Shown here: piece by piece, positions 1 through 9,052 of the stretch
Numbering within the stretch: the first letter of the stretch is position 1
How the letters are laid out: each line of letters begins with the position of its first letter
NCBI GenBank assembly: GCA_036508135.1
Contig: DATCHW010000117.1
Coordinates: 1 to 64,000, forward strand
Reading direction: 5' to 3'
Length of the DNA: 64,000 nt
Origin: DATCHW01 sp036508135
Lineage (GTDB): Bacteria; Bacteroidota; Ignavibacteria; Tepidaquicellales; Tepidaquicellaceae
The notes under the pieces: model-generated
Databases searched by the model: none
Told to the model about the DNA's origin: nothing
Seen by the model: the letters and a program-made list of their open reading frames with translations, nothing else
Position numbers and translations under genes: made by a program

Positions 1-228
1 AATACCCCGTATAATTTAGAGTGCCATGAACTTGAAATCACAGACGAAAATGAAAACCGGCTAAAAGAACTTGAATTGAAAGAACATGAAGCACTATTCC
101 GAAGAAACATTAATTATGATTACAGGTGCAAAATCTGGAAAGAATATGAAGTACTGAAATTAAAAAACAATATTAAATTGCTTAATAACTTTTTAAAGAT
201 ATTTCTGAAAGTTAAAAAAATAATTTAA
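1..228 (+). CDS. C-terminal end of an unidentified protein (partial)
   Basis: An open frame enters from the left edge and stops with TAA at 226-228, giving 75 residues. The tail is highly charged (repeated Glu/Lys/Arg with ELKEHEALFRR) and then turns basic and hydrophobic (NNFLKIFLKVKKII). It reads like a helical C-terminus, but no family can be recognised from this fragment. The histidine kinase on the same strand starts 109 bases later after an AT-rich gap, so the two genes may or may not be co-transcribed. That it is coding is likely from the uninterrupted frame and residue composition; the function is unknown. Confidence 0.55.
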   Translation, partial: NTPYNLECHELEITDENENRLKELELKEHEALFRRNINYDYRCKIWKEYEVLKLKNNIKLLNNFLKIFLKVKKII

Positions 229-337
229 AACAAAGTTCCAGGCATCTTCATATTCTTTTAAAAACCCGCAGACAAATTTGCAATTTTACATTTAAATAAA
301 TTTAAGTAATTTTAAGTAATTTAAAGAAAAAGGTTTT

Positions 338-1852
338 ATGAAAGAATCGAAATTATCTATCCGGGAATCAGCCTTTGAAACAGTTATGGAAACCATGGCA
401 CAAGCCATTGTGATTATGGATAAGGATAAGAAAGTGATTTTTTTCAATCAAAGATATAAGAATTTATTTCGACATACCGATACAGAACTCTTCACCGGTG
501 CATATTATGTTGACCTTCTCGATATCTGGGCAAAACGGTACGGAGTAGACGATAAAATTTATGAACATTCTATAAAAAATCTTAACAGTAAGAAACCGTT
601 AATTACCGAACTCAACCAGAATCAGTTCAGTCATAAAGATGCTTACTGGATACAAATGTTCCATAATCCATTGACTGATGGAGGGGCGGTGAGAACATTT
701 CTCGATATCACGGAACGAAAAGTGATGGAGGAAAAACTTCGAATGAGTGAAAAGCATTACCGCCTCCTTGCTGATAATGCTCAGGACGTTATATTTACTA
801 TGGATATTGACGGCAAATACACTTACATAAGCCCTTCGGTGGAAAGAATGCGGGGTTACACTCCGGAAGAGGTGTTGAATCAAACTTTAGAAGAAGTTCT
901 TACTCCGGAATCTGCGAAAATAATCAGAAGTAGAATATTCGAAATGAAAAAACATTTAAGTAAAGGAAAAAAAATAGAAGGGGAGATCTTTGAAATGGAA
1001 CTGCTATGCAAAGATGGCTCAAGAGTTTGGTCAGAGGTGAATACAAGTGCTATTTATAACAGCGAAAATCAATTTGTCCAGATTTCCGGTGTGTCCCGTA
1101 ATATAAGCGAACGTAAAAAAGCAGAAGAGCAAATGAAAAAATATACTGCTGAATTAAAAGAACTTAATGCAACTAAAGATAAATTTTTCTCAATCATTGC
1201 ACACGATTTAAGAAATCCTTTACACGGAATACTTGCATTCGCAAAAATGCTTAGCACGGAATACCACACACTTTCGCGTTTAGATATACAGCATTCTGCA
1301 GAAATAATCCATAGAGTTGCATCAGAAGCTCATTCCCTCCTCGAAAATCTACTTGAGTGGGCACAATCGCAGACAGGAAAAATACCCTTCCATCCCGAAA
1401 AACTTTATTTGAACTATATTATTAATAAGCAGATAGAAATTTGTAAACCTTCTGCAATTAAAAAAAATATTTCGTTTAACTTCGAAGCAGGTGATGACAT
1501 TATGATTTATACCGATGAAAATATGATAAAAACCATCCTGAGAAATTTAATTTCAAATGCAATTAAATTCACAAATATAAATGGCTCCGTGATTGTAAAA
1601 GCTGTTCGAAAAGACGGCTATGCAGAAATATCAGTTATTGATAATGGAATCGGTATCCCCTCGCGGGATTTACCAAAGTTGTTTAATCTGGAAAATCATT
1701 ATACAGTAAAAGGAACTGAAAACGAACCGGGAACGGGTTTAGGACTTATTTTATGTAAAGAGTTTGTGGAAAAAAACGGAGGCGAAATAAAAGTGTCCAG
1801 TGAAGAAAACAAAGGAAGCAATTTTACATTTACAATACCGGTATTTAAATAA
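338..1852 (+). CDS. PAS-domain sensor histidine kinase
   Basis: Signal-transducing kinase of 504 residues with no membrane segment, so probably cytoplasmic. In order: a PAS-like domain (about 14-125), a second PAS/PAC domain (about 137-265, ending ISGVSRNISERKKAEE), a HisKA dimerisation helix with phospho-acceptor His289 in IIAHDLRNPLHG, and a HATPase_c domain with N-box LRNLISNAIKFT, G1 DNGIGIP and G2 GTGLGL. All catalytic boxes are intact. No response regulator lies next to it (the next gene is on the opposite strand), so it is an orphan kinase here. The start is preceded by an AAAAAGG stretch that could serve as a ribosome site. The stimulus is not predictable. Confidence 0.93.
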   Translation: MKESKLSIRESAFETVMETMAQAIVIMDKDKKVIFFNQRYKNLFRHTDTELFTGAYYVDLLDIWAKRYGVDDKIYEHSIKNLNSKKPLITELNQNQFSHKDAYWIQMFHNPLTDGGAVRTFLDITERKVMEEKLRMSEKHYRLLADNAQDVIFTMDIDGKYTYISPSVERMRGYTPEEVLNQTLEEVLTPESAKIIRSRIFEMKKHLSKGKKIEGEIFEMELLCKDGSRVWSEVNTSAIYNSENQFVQISGVSRNISERKKAEEQMKKYTAELKELNATKDKFFSIIAHDLRNPLHGILAFAKMLSTEYHTLSRLDIQHSAEIIHRVASEAHSLLENLLEWAQSQTGKIPFHPEKLYLNYIINKQIEICKPSAIKKNISFNFEAGDDIMIYTDENMIKTILRNLISNAIKFTNINGSVIVKAVRKDGYAEISVIDNGIGIPSRDLPKLFNLENHYTVKGTENEPGTGLGLILCKEFVEKNGGEIKVSSEENKGSNFTFTIPVFK

Positions 1853-1917
1853 TATTAAATTTTGCAAAATTTCTCTTACATTGCAAGTTGATGTAATCTT
1901 TAACCAATAACTAATAA

Positions 1918-4734
1918 CTAATTGTTCCTATAACACATACTCTTGAAATCACAATATGTGCAGTTTTTTTCGTCATCGGTTTGATGGAAATCCTGCTCTT
2001 TGTCAAATAATCCCGAGAAAATTGTTAACAGTTGTTTTTCGAAATCATCTATTTCATCACTTTGTAAAAAATCATCTTTTATAAAGCCGAGCATTTTTTT
2101 CGAATCTTTAACAATATACAGACCCGGATTCACTTTTGCATCTTTCCGGTTCTTCTGAAAAAGGTAACTGTAAAAAATTGCCTGAAAGGATTCTTTGTAT
2201 TGTAAATTCGAAATTAATTTGTCAAAATATACGTCCCTGTTTCTGGCATTAATTTTTTTTAATTCGCAATTGGAAGTTTTGTAATCGATAATCCTTAAAA
2301 TATTATCTTTTATCTCTATACGGTCAATTTTTCCGTTTAAGTTTACTTCAAGTTCATCGTTTATTTTGAGAGAACTCTTTATATTCGCCTCGAGCGCTTC
2401 TATTTTGAACGGAACATTTTCTTTATCGTTTACTATTATCCTGCCTGCAAGTTTTTTAATTATTTTTTGGATTAAAACATTTCTGCCCTGAATTGTAATT
2501 TCAATATTTTCTTTTTCCATAGATTCTAAACCCCGCTGAAAAATCTCTTCATAATTATTGTTGAGATTATTTTGTATCTCTACCAGGTCATTTTCGTTTA
2601 TTGTTTTATTGACATACGGCAAATATAATATTTCCATTACCTTGTGAAGAATATTTCCTAAAGCAGCGGAATCAAGCACTTCAAGAACGTCTTCTTCTTC
2701 TTTTAGCCCGGCTATTCTCTTAAAATAGAATTTCAAAGAACAACTGATGTAATCTAATATAGAAGTTGCAGAAAAACTTTTCATTCCTTTAAGTGCAGCT
2801 ATTATATCTTTGGTTTTGTTTATTTTGATCTCTTTTTTCCTGATAAAATCAGCTTCTGTTGATGCAATCTTATGCGAAAAACTAAGTTCTTTATTTACTT
2901 TTGATAGCTCATACTCTATCTGGAGTAAATACCGGCTTATACCGCCGCGGCTGTTTTCTGATTCCGTATTATAAAGAAGGTGTATATTCTTTGCTCTCTG
3001 CAGCAACCGGTATAAATAATATCCAGTGATTGCATCGTTATCCTGATACACAGGCATTTTAAATGCTTTCCTCAGGGGATAGGGGATAAAGCTGTTCTGC
3101 ACTTTTCCGCCCGGAAGAATTCCTTCGTTCATTGAGAGTATAATTACATTCTCGAAATCTATGGCTCTGGTTTCAAGTAATCCCATTATCTGAAGACCTT
3201 TCAATGGTTCACCAGTGAATGGGATGGAAACATTACCGAGTATATCCACGAGGATTTTCCAGAATGTTTTTTCTGTTATTGACGTTTGGTATTTCTTCAA
3301 TATATCATCGAACCGGTTAAGCTGGAGGAAAAATGTATAAATATATTCGAGCTGAAATTTATCATAAAAAGTTTCTATTTTCTCGAAATTTGCAGAAACA
3401 ATTTCTGTTATCAATCTCAGGTATTTGAATATACCGTTTATATCTCCCGCATCTTCAAAAATCACTTTTAAGATATCAGGTGCATTATCTCCCGCAATTA
3501 TTCCTGCCGGAATATATACATAGTTTTTATCTTTGATAAGCCGGTATAGATTATAAGTAAAATCAGGAGCGATAAGTTTTATATATGGATGAAGTAAAAT
3601 TCCCTTTATGTCTTTATGGTAGAATTTTACTTTGCCATTTTTGTTTTTCAGATTATTCTGAAGTGATTTAAGTAACTGAAGCAGGTTATATAACGGAGTG
3701 TTTTTGAACATAAATCCCATAGTTACGTTCAATTCCTTCACGGTATCCGGTAATGAGTAAAGAACAGGCAGCAGCAAACTTTCTTCAGAAATCACTATCG
3801 CAGTTTTTTCAGGGGAAAAATCTTTTCTTTCCGCTAATTCCTTTATTATGCTTCCTGTAAGTTTTACCTGTCCTGTATTTAAAGGAATTCCGGTTATCCG
3901 CAGATTTTTTCTATCGGTACATAGATTATTATCAATCCAATGAGGATTTTTAATTTTAAGATTCTCTATATTCTTTCTTATGAAATATCCGGCTTCCTGC
4001 TTTGTATCATTTATAAAATATTCGTCGCAATCCCAGAAAATCTCTGCCTTTCCGTCCTTGATTAATTTATCAATTATGCTTTCTTCACATTTATTCAATG
4101 AGTTGAATCCGGCGAAGAATATTTTTTCCCATTCAATATTGATATCGCCTTTCAGGAATCTTTCGCAAGTGTCGCGGTGAGCCATTCCTTCGTATGCAAT
4201 ACCCTGCTCTTTCAGTGACTCTCTGAACTTTGAGTAAATCTCACCCATCATTTCCCAGATTTTGATGAATTCACTTTTCATATCGGTAGATTTACCGTCA
4301 AGAATTGAATCCCGGAATCTTTTGAACTCTTCCTGCATCTCCACTGGAAATGCTTCTTCAATCTCTTTGTAATCTTTTGCCTTCTTAAAAAGCGATTCCG
4401 CAGTCACGAGGTATTTATCAACTTCATCAAAATCTTTCAGTACCATTTCTCCCCAGGAATAGAACTTATCGAAGCTCTCTTCCTGATTGTATAATTTGTA
4501 CAACTCAAAGATCAAAAGTAGTTTATCTGAAATAGTGAAATCAGAATACTTACTGAAAAAGTCTTCGATGCTCAGCACTGCAGGAGACCATATAGGGGAG
4601 TCAAGCTTCTTTGATAATACGTTCCTGAAGTATATTCCTGCACGCCTCGAAGGGAATACAACACAAACACCCGAAAGGTTTTCCTTACCTTTTTTTAATA
4701 CCTCATCTGCAAGTTTTTCTAAAAAAGAAATCAT
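1918..4734 (-). CDS. addB: AddB-like PD-(D/E)XK helicase-nuclease subunit
   Basis: Partner of the AddA-like protein encoded just upstream on the same strand; together they would process double-strand breaks for recombination. 938 residues. The N-terminus has the degenerate nucleotide-binding segment typical of AddB (VVFPSRRAGIYFRN). The C-terminal 250 residues carry a RecB-type nuclease with GKIDRIE followed by IIDYKTS, framed by four cysteines in the AddB iron-sulfur layout: one in SILDYISCSLKFYF and three in the terminal CTYCDFKSMC (C-x2-C-x5-C). The family is clear; the overall sequence is divergent, so the symbol is by role. A hairpin repeat sits between it and addA. Confidence 0.85.
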   Translation of the reverse strand: MISFLEKLADEVLKKGKENLSGVCVVFPSRRAGIYFRNVLSKKLDSPIWSPAVLSIEDFFSKYSDFTISDKLLLIFELYKLYNQEESFDKFYSWGEMVLKDFDEVDKYLVTAESLFKKAKDYKEIEEAFPVEMQEEFKRFRDSILDGKSTDMKSEFIKIWEMMGEIYSKFRESLKEQGIAYEGMAHRDTCERFLKGDINIEWEKIFFAGFNSLNKCEESIIDKLIKDGKAEIFWDCDEYFINDTKQEAGYFIRKNIENLKIKNPHWIDNNLCTDRKNLRITGIPLNTGQVKLTGSIIKELAERKDFSPEKTAIVISEESLLLPVLYSLPDTVKELNVTMGFMFKNTPLYNLLQLLKSLQNNLKNKNGKVKFYHKDIKGILLHPYIKLIAPDFTYNLYRLIKDKNYVYIPAGIIAGDNAPDILKVIFEDAGDINGIFKYLRLITEIVSANFEKIETFYDKFQLEYIYTFFLQLNRFDDILKKYQTSITEKTFWKILVDILGNVSIPFTGEPLKGLQIMGLLETRAIDFENVIILSMNEGILPGGKVQNSFIPYPLRKAFKMPVYQDNDAITGYYLYRLLQRAKNIHLLYNTESENSRGGISRYLLQIEYELSKVNKELSFSHKIASTEADFIRKKEIKINKTKDIIAALKGMKSFSATSILDYISCSLKFYFKRIAGLKEEEDVLEVLDSAALGNILHKVMEILYLPYVNKTINENDLVEIQNNLNNNYEEIFQRGLESMEKENIEITIQGRNVLIQKIIKKLAGRIIVNDKENVPFKIEALEANIKSSLKINDELEVNLNGKIDRIEIKDNILRIIDYKTSNCELKKINARNRDVYFDKLISNLQYKESFQAIFYSYLFQKNRKDAKVNPGLYIVKDSKKMLGFIKDDFLQSDEIDDFEKQLLTIFSGLFDKEQDFHQTDDEKNCTYCDFKSMCYRNN

Positions 4735-4769
4735 ATATTAATAATTTAAAATATTTTAATATTAAATAT

Positions 4770-4793
4770 CCCCTCTCCATTCAAGGAGAGGGG
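4770..4793. repeat. Palindromic repeat between addA and addB
   Basis: CCCCTCTCC and GGAGAGGGG form a 9-bp stem with a 6-base loop, followed by GAAGGGGTGAGGT. It resembles the palindrome at 63544-63567, so it is probably a dispersed REP-like element rather than a dedicated terminator; no T-run follows on the minus strand. Confidence 0.6.
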
Positions 4794-4840
4794 AAGGGGT
4801 GAGGTGTAAATGTCACTCACCGCCTGAGAATTTTACATAT

Positions 4841-7800
4841 CTAATTTATTTCCACTATTTTTAACATATCTTCATATTCGTCATTTATATACATCAGATA
4901 TTTTTCTACTTTTTCAAATCCCATATTTTCCAGAATCTTTGCATAATTGATAACCTGTTTTTTATCCTCATCTTTTTCTTTTCCTGTTTTATAATCAATC
5001 ACGCAGGCAGTATTATTTTTTATAATCACTCTGTCAGGTCTCAATAACGTTCCACTCTGTGTAAGTATATCCGCTTCCGCCTTCACTTCCCATCCTTCTT
5101 CAAACCACGCTCCCGCTTGTTTATGCTTAAGTACTTTACCTGCTTTTTTACTTAGTTCCGCTTTCATATCATCGCTTATTACACCTTCATTCTGCATCAT
5201 CAATATAGCTTTGTCGAGATCCTTTGGAGTATGAATATAAGAAAGTAAATTGTGCAGCAAAACACCCCAGAGTATTTTTGATGTAAGGGTTTCATCTTTC
5301 AGGATTTTAATTTTTTGATACTTCGGTTTTATTATAATTTTTCTGTACCATTCCGTTGAAATATAATCGGGCAGCGTAAAAGATTCCAATTCTGATTTTT
5401 TTGTTTTCGATTTCTTTTTTTCTTTTATACCTGATTCATAAATTTCTCCGTCTTTAAATTCTTCACTCTTTCCTGTTATTCCCAATAACACGCTTTCAAT
5501 TACTTTCCTGATTCCGTCCTTTGCCCGCTTTGCAGGTACTGTAACGTAAAGTCTCTCAATTGCGCGTGTAAAAGCAACATATAACAAATTAAGGTTATCG
5601 ACTTTCGTGAGGTAATATTCATTCAGGAAATCATTTTCAAAATAAGTATTTGTAAGCGAATTTGACGGCTTTACAAAATATGCGGAGGATTTATCAAATG
5701 GCGGTTTATCCGAACCGACCACAATCAAATCCTTGCTGCTGTCAATATCTAAATCCCAGTTTGCAAAAGGTATGATAATTATTTTATTCTGTAATCCTTT
5801 TGCTTTATGAACCGTCATTACTCTGATTGCATCGAGTTCATCGGGAAGGGATATGGAATGTTTCTCTTTGTTCTCTTCCCACCAGTCAAGAAAACTTATA
5901 ATGTCCGTATTGTTCTTTTTTGAGTATTCAAGTATTACATCCTGGAATTTCAGCAGATAAGCATCGGGCTTGCTGTTAAGAACAAAGGTTTGTATCAGGT
6001 TTTCTGTCAGTTCATATACCGTAAGGCTCCCGAGTGATGCCTTTATTTTTGTTTTATCATCATTTCTGAAAAATCCCCCGGGTAATTCCGTAAAAAATAA
6101 TTCCTTTGATTCTTTTTTATGTTTATTAAACAAATTGTCAGGTGCAGGCTCTTCGTTCTTAAGATATACAAGATAGTTATACAGCATCTCGGTTCGTGCA
6201 AGAGTATTCCTGTGATCCGAAATATACCTGAACGCATTTATCAGAAAATTAATTTTAGGTGAGTTAAATAGAAGAAGTGACTCAGATGAAACAACATTCA
6301 AGTCATGTTCTGCAAGAAAGTTAGCTATATCTGCCGCTTCTCCGTTTTTACGTGTTATCACGGTAATATCCTTGTAGTCGAAACCATCGGCGATACATTC
6401 ATTGATAGATTCTATCATTCTTTTCCTGCACTTATCTGCCGGTGTTTCCTCATCTTCATCAACCGGTTTGTAAAAGGTGAAATTTACATATCCGCCTTTT
6501 TTATTCTTGTCGGGAGTTTGTTCTACCGCATTGTAAGTTCTTCCGATAAGTTCTGCATATTCACTGTCTGTCCCAGGTTCATCTTTCTTGAATATATATT
6601 TCTCTTTTGCTCTTGTAAAAAAATCATTATTGAAATTTACTATCGCATCAAAACTTCTGAAATTTTTATCAAGATTTTTATTTTCGGTTGAATCTCTGAA
6701 ATTATCGAGGTCTTTGTAAATCTGCTCGAGCATCAGTTTCATATTCCCGTTTCGCCACCTGTAAATCGCCTGCTTAACATCTCCGACTACCATTGAAAAA
6801 TTATTTTCACTGAGTGAATTTACGATTAATGGGAGGAAATTCTTCCACTGATAGTTTGATGTGTCCTGGAATTCATCAATTAAAAAATTCTTTATTTTGT
6901 TGCCCGTTTTTTCGTAAATGAATGGACAATTATCGTCAGATATAATGCTTTCAAGCATAAAATTAACATCGGAAATAAAAAGAATCTTATTTTCATTTCT
7001 GTAATCCCGAAGCTTTCTTGCGAGATCTTCAAAAATTCCGATTATATAAACCGTATTAAGCACTGCAAGTGCACTGAAATACTCTTTCTTCCCGTTTTCA
7101 AAATAGTCTATTACATCGTGAAGAAGTTCATCAAGTCCTTCATCGAGAGCTTTATTTATTTGTGGTATATTATTTGAATCCTTTTTGTACCATTTAGTCC
7201 TGTCATTATATGCATCTAAAGTGCGTTTTCCGGGTTCATAATCTCCTTTGTTTCTAAGGTGATTCAAAAGATAACCCATTACACCCGATTTCTTCTGAAA
7301 AAAATCATCGATTGTAAGTTTGTGTCTTTTCATTATCTCTTCCGCTTCTTTGCTTTTCTCGAACATAAAGTTCTCAAATGTATATTTTATGTTCTTCAAT
7401 TCTATTGTGAGTTCACTTACACGTTTCTTAGTATCTGCAATGTCCATATACTCCAGAATGTTTTTCTTCTCGCGGTATCTCTCTTTGAATATTTCTTTGG
7501 CAAGTCCTTTGATGTGTTTGTCAATTTTCCACCCCTTGTCATCATCAATATTATTAAAAACATATTCGGTTAGATACTCTGTTAGTTCCTCATTTGTTCC
7601 GATTTCATCGAGCATTTCATCCGCAACTTTCTCCAGTACATCATCCTGCTGTAATTCGATATCGTATCCGATTTGCAATTTCATTTCCCTTGCGAAACTT
7701 CTCAGTATCCTTGTAAAGAAGCTGTCAATTGTCGATACGTTAAAATCCGAGTATCCGTGAAGAATGTTTTCCAGAACTAATTTTGCCTGTCCTGGGATAT

Positions 7801-8041
7801 CTTTTATTTTTGTTTCTGCGGCAAGGTCTTCACATAAATTTTTTTCTTCCCCCTCGGCAAGTTTTTTCAGAGTTTCAATTATTCTCACGCTCATTTCCGC
7901 AGTTGCCTTAGTCGTAAACGTAACAGCTAAAGTTTGCCGGAAATCTGAAGGATTCTTTAGGACTATTTTCAGGTATTCCTTAACCAATGTGTAAGTTTTT
8001 CCCGAACCCGCCGATGACTGATAAACTATAAAATTTTTCAT
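4841..8041 (-). CDS. addA: AddA-like UvrD/RecB family ATP-dependent helicase-nuclease
   Basis: Superfamily 1A helicase-exonuclease of 1066 residues, motor subunit of an AddAB-type recombination complex. Visible: Walker A SSAGSGKTYTLVKEY at residues 9-23, motif Ia TFTTKATAEM, DEAD-type motif II LIDEFQDTSNYQW, motif III GDVKQAIYRWR, motif V VMTVHKAKGLQ, motif VI LLYVAFTRAIERLYV, and a C-terminal nuclease with LRPDRVI and CVIDYKTGKEK. All helicase and nuclease residues expected are present. It lies 8 bases after the SemiSWEET gene and about 100 bases ahead of addB, all on the minus strand, so one transcript is plausible. Confidence 0.92.
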   Translation of the reverse strand: MKNFIVYQSSAGSGKTYTLVKEYLKIVLKNPSDFRQTLAVTFTTKATAEMSVRIIETLKKLAEGEEKNLCEDLAAETKIKDIPGQAKLVLENILHGYSDFNVSTIDSFFTRILRSFAREMKLQIGYDIELQQDDVLEKVADEMLDEIGTNEELTEYLTEYVFNNIDDDKGWKIDKHIKGLAKEIFKERYREKKNILEYMDIADTKKRVSELTIELKNIKYTFENFMFEKSKEAEEIMKRHKLTIDDFFQKKSGVMGYLLNHLRNKGDYEPGKRTLDAYNDRTKWYKKDSNNIPQINKALDEGLDELLHDVIDYFENGKKEYFSALAVLNTVYIIGIFEDLARKLRDYRNENKILFISDVNFMLESIISDDNCPFIYEKTGNKIKNFLIDEFQDTSNYQWKNFLPLIVNSLSENNFSMVVGDVKQAIYRWRNGNMKLMLEQIYKDLDNFRDSTENKNLDKNFRSFDAIVNFNNDFFTRAKEKYIFKKDEPGTDSEYAELIGRTYNAVEQTPDKNKKGGYVNFTFYKPVDEDEETPADKCRKRMIESINECIADGFDYKDITVITRKNGEAADIANFLAEHDLNVVSSESLLLFNSPKINFLINAFRYISDHRNTLARTEMLYNYLVYLKNEEPAPDNLFNKHKKESKELFFTELPGGFFRNDDKTKIKASLGSLTVYELTENLIQTFVLNSKPDAYLLKFQDVILEYSKKNNTDIISFLDWWEENKEKHSISLPDELDAIRVMTVHKAKGLQNKIIIIPFANWDLDIDSSKDLIVVGSDKPPFDKSSAYFVKPSNSLTNTYFENDFLNEYYLTKVDNLNLLYVAFTRAIERLYVTVPAKRAKDGIRKVIESVLLGITGKSEEFKDGEIYESGIKEKKKSKTKKSELESFTLPDYISTEWYRKIIIKPKYQKIKILKDETLTSKILWGVLLHNLLSYIHTPKDLDKAILMMQNEGVISDDMKAELSKKAGKVLKHKQAGAWFEEGWEVKAEADILTQSGTLLRPDRVIIKNNTACVIDYKTGKEKDEDKKQVINYAKILENMGFEKVEKYLMYINDEYEDMLKIVEIN

Positions 8042-8049
8042 ATAAATAT

Positions 8050-8349
8050 TTATCCGTACTTAATTTTCAGATACAACATCAGACACATTATTACGAAAGA
8101 TATGCTATTAGCAGCTATGAGAGGTATATTCAAAATGAGTATTCCGTAAATAAGCCATAATCCAATTCCAGTTAATAGCATAATTAAAGTCTGAATTGAT
8201 AAATCTTTCGTGTGTTTTGTCTTTATTGCTTTTATAGACTGTGGCAGGAATGAAAAAGTTGTAAATCCTGCCGCCACAAGACCTAATATTAATATTAATT
8301 TATCTGCCACTAATTTATTAAATTTGTAATTGTATTTTTGTTTCTTCAT
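8050..8349 (-). CDS. SemiSWEET-type PQ-loop sugar transporter
   Basis: A 99-residue membrane protein with three predicted helices, the size and topology of bacterial SemiSWEETs, which dimerise to move sugars across the inner membrane. The first helix contains the PQ motif in TTFSFLPQSIKAIKTKHTKDLS, and helix 3 has the family-typical N in IAANSISFVIM. The basic N-terminus has no signal peptide. It stops 8 bases before addA, an unusual neighbour with no obvious functional link; co-transcription may be incidental. The start codon abuts a REP repeat at 8353. The substrate is unknown. Confidence 0.85.
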   Translation of the reverse strand: MKKQKYNYKFNKLVADKLILILGLVAAGFTTFSFLPQSIKAIKTKHTKDLSIQTLIMLLTGIGLWLIYGILILNIPLIAANSISFVIMCLMLYLKIKYG

Positions 8350-8352
8350 TTT

Positions 8353-8402
8353 CCCCGTCGTTTACGACGGGGTATGGTCCACAAACAACTCCGGCTTTAG
8401 CC
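8353..8402 (+). repeat. REP element a, downstream side of the RAYT gene
   Basis: A 20-base palindrome CCCCGTCGTTTACGACGGGG (8353-8372) is followed 20 bases later by a second small palindrome GGCTTTAGCC (8393-8402). The same two-part unit recurs at 8881-8930 and 8968-9017. Confidence 0.85.
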
Positions 8403-8408
8403 TAAATT

Positions 8409-8828
8409 CTAGATACCTAATACTTTTAAAATATCATTTAGTTCCTCTTTATAAGATTTTTTCTTGTGATGCTCTTCTTGATTTTCGATATATTTTCTAA
8501 CAGTATTAACCAAGGATTCACTCACAGAAATAGCATAATAGTCATTTTGCCATTCAAGTTTTCTATTAAGTAACTTAAGAGAATTTATCCAATGAGAAAA
8601 TTCACCTTTAATAAGGTTCATTATCCTAGATATATTCTGATCGTTTCCTAATGAAATTAAGCAGTGAACATGTTCAACAGAACCATTAATCCGATCGATA
8701 AATATTTTATTATTTATAGAATATTCTTTAATATGAACTAATAATTGATGACGAATTTCTTTTGTCAGAACAGGTATTTTATCTTTCGTGTTCCAAACGC
8801 AATGTATCCAGATCTTGATGAAAGACAT
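8409..8828 (-). CDS. REP-associated tyrosine transposase (RAYT, IS200-like Y1 family)
   Basis: Single-strand DNA transposase of 139 residues. The HUH metal site is H53-V-H55 in SVEHVHCLI, and the catalytic tyrosine is probably Y113 in RKYIENQEEHHKKKSY, the usual NQ-x2-HH context. Length is normal for the family. REP sequences flank it on both sides and lie within 150 bases, which is the hallmark of RAYTs: these enzymes bind and process the REP hairpins and are thought to spread them. No second IS gene or fixed IS ends are visible, so it looks domesticated rather than a full insertion sequence. It appears intact. Confidence 0.9.
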   Translation of the reverse strand: MSFIKIWIHCVWNTKDKIPVLTKEIRHQLLVHIKEYSINNKIFIDRINGSVEHVHCLISLGNDQNISRIMNLIKGEFSHWINSLKLLNRKLEWQNDYYAISVSESLVNTVRKYIENQEEHHKKKSYKEELNDILKVLGI

Positions 8829-8849
8829 AAAAAATCAGTTTATTATTTT

Positions 8850-8930
8850 GGCTAAAGCCACATTAGTATTGGTACTCTAACCCCGTCGTAAACGACGGGG
8901 TATAGTCCATAAAAAAATCCGGCTTTAGCC
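8850..8930. repeat. Head-to-head REP pair (BIME-like) upstream of the RAYT gene
   Basis: GGCTAAAGCC (8850-8859), the palindrome CCCCGTCGTAAACGACGGGG (8881-8900) and GGCTTTAGCC (8921-8930). The central palindrome is shared by an inverted unit on its left and a direct unit on its right, the arrangement of a bacterial interspersed mosaic element. Confidence 0.8.
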
Positions 8931-8967
8931 TAAATATTAATCTACTTCTTTTCTCTTTTTCCATTTT

Positions 8968-9017
8968 CCCCGTCGTTTACGGCGGGGTATGAGTTCACAA
9001 CAACTCCGGCTTTAGCC
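8968..9017 (+). repeat. REP element c
   Basis: Third direct copy: CCCCGTCGTTTACGGCGGGG (8968-8987, one base away from a perfect palindrome) plus GGCTTTAGCC (9008-9017), with the same spacing as the other copies. Confidence 0.85.
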
Positions 9018-9052
9018 TAAATTATTAATATGATAATTTTAAAAAGAACTAA

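Noticed and set aside
7259..7994. Several plus-strand frames opposite addA
   Set aside because: Phe/Ser-rich shadows of the helicase gene without starts or domains.
8409..8828. Full IS200/IS605 insertion sequence
   Set aside because: No TnpB gene and no fixed left and right end hairpins; REP context fits RAYT better.
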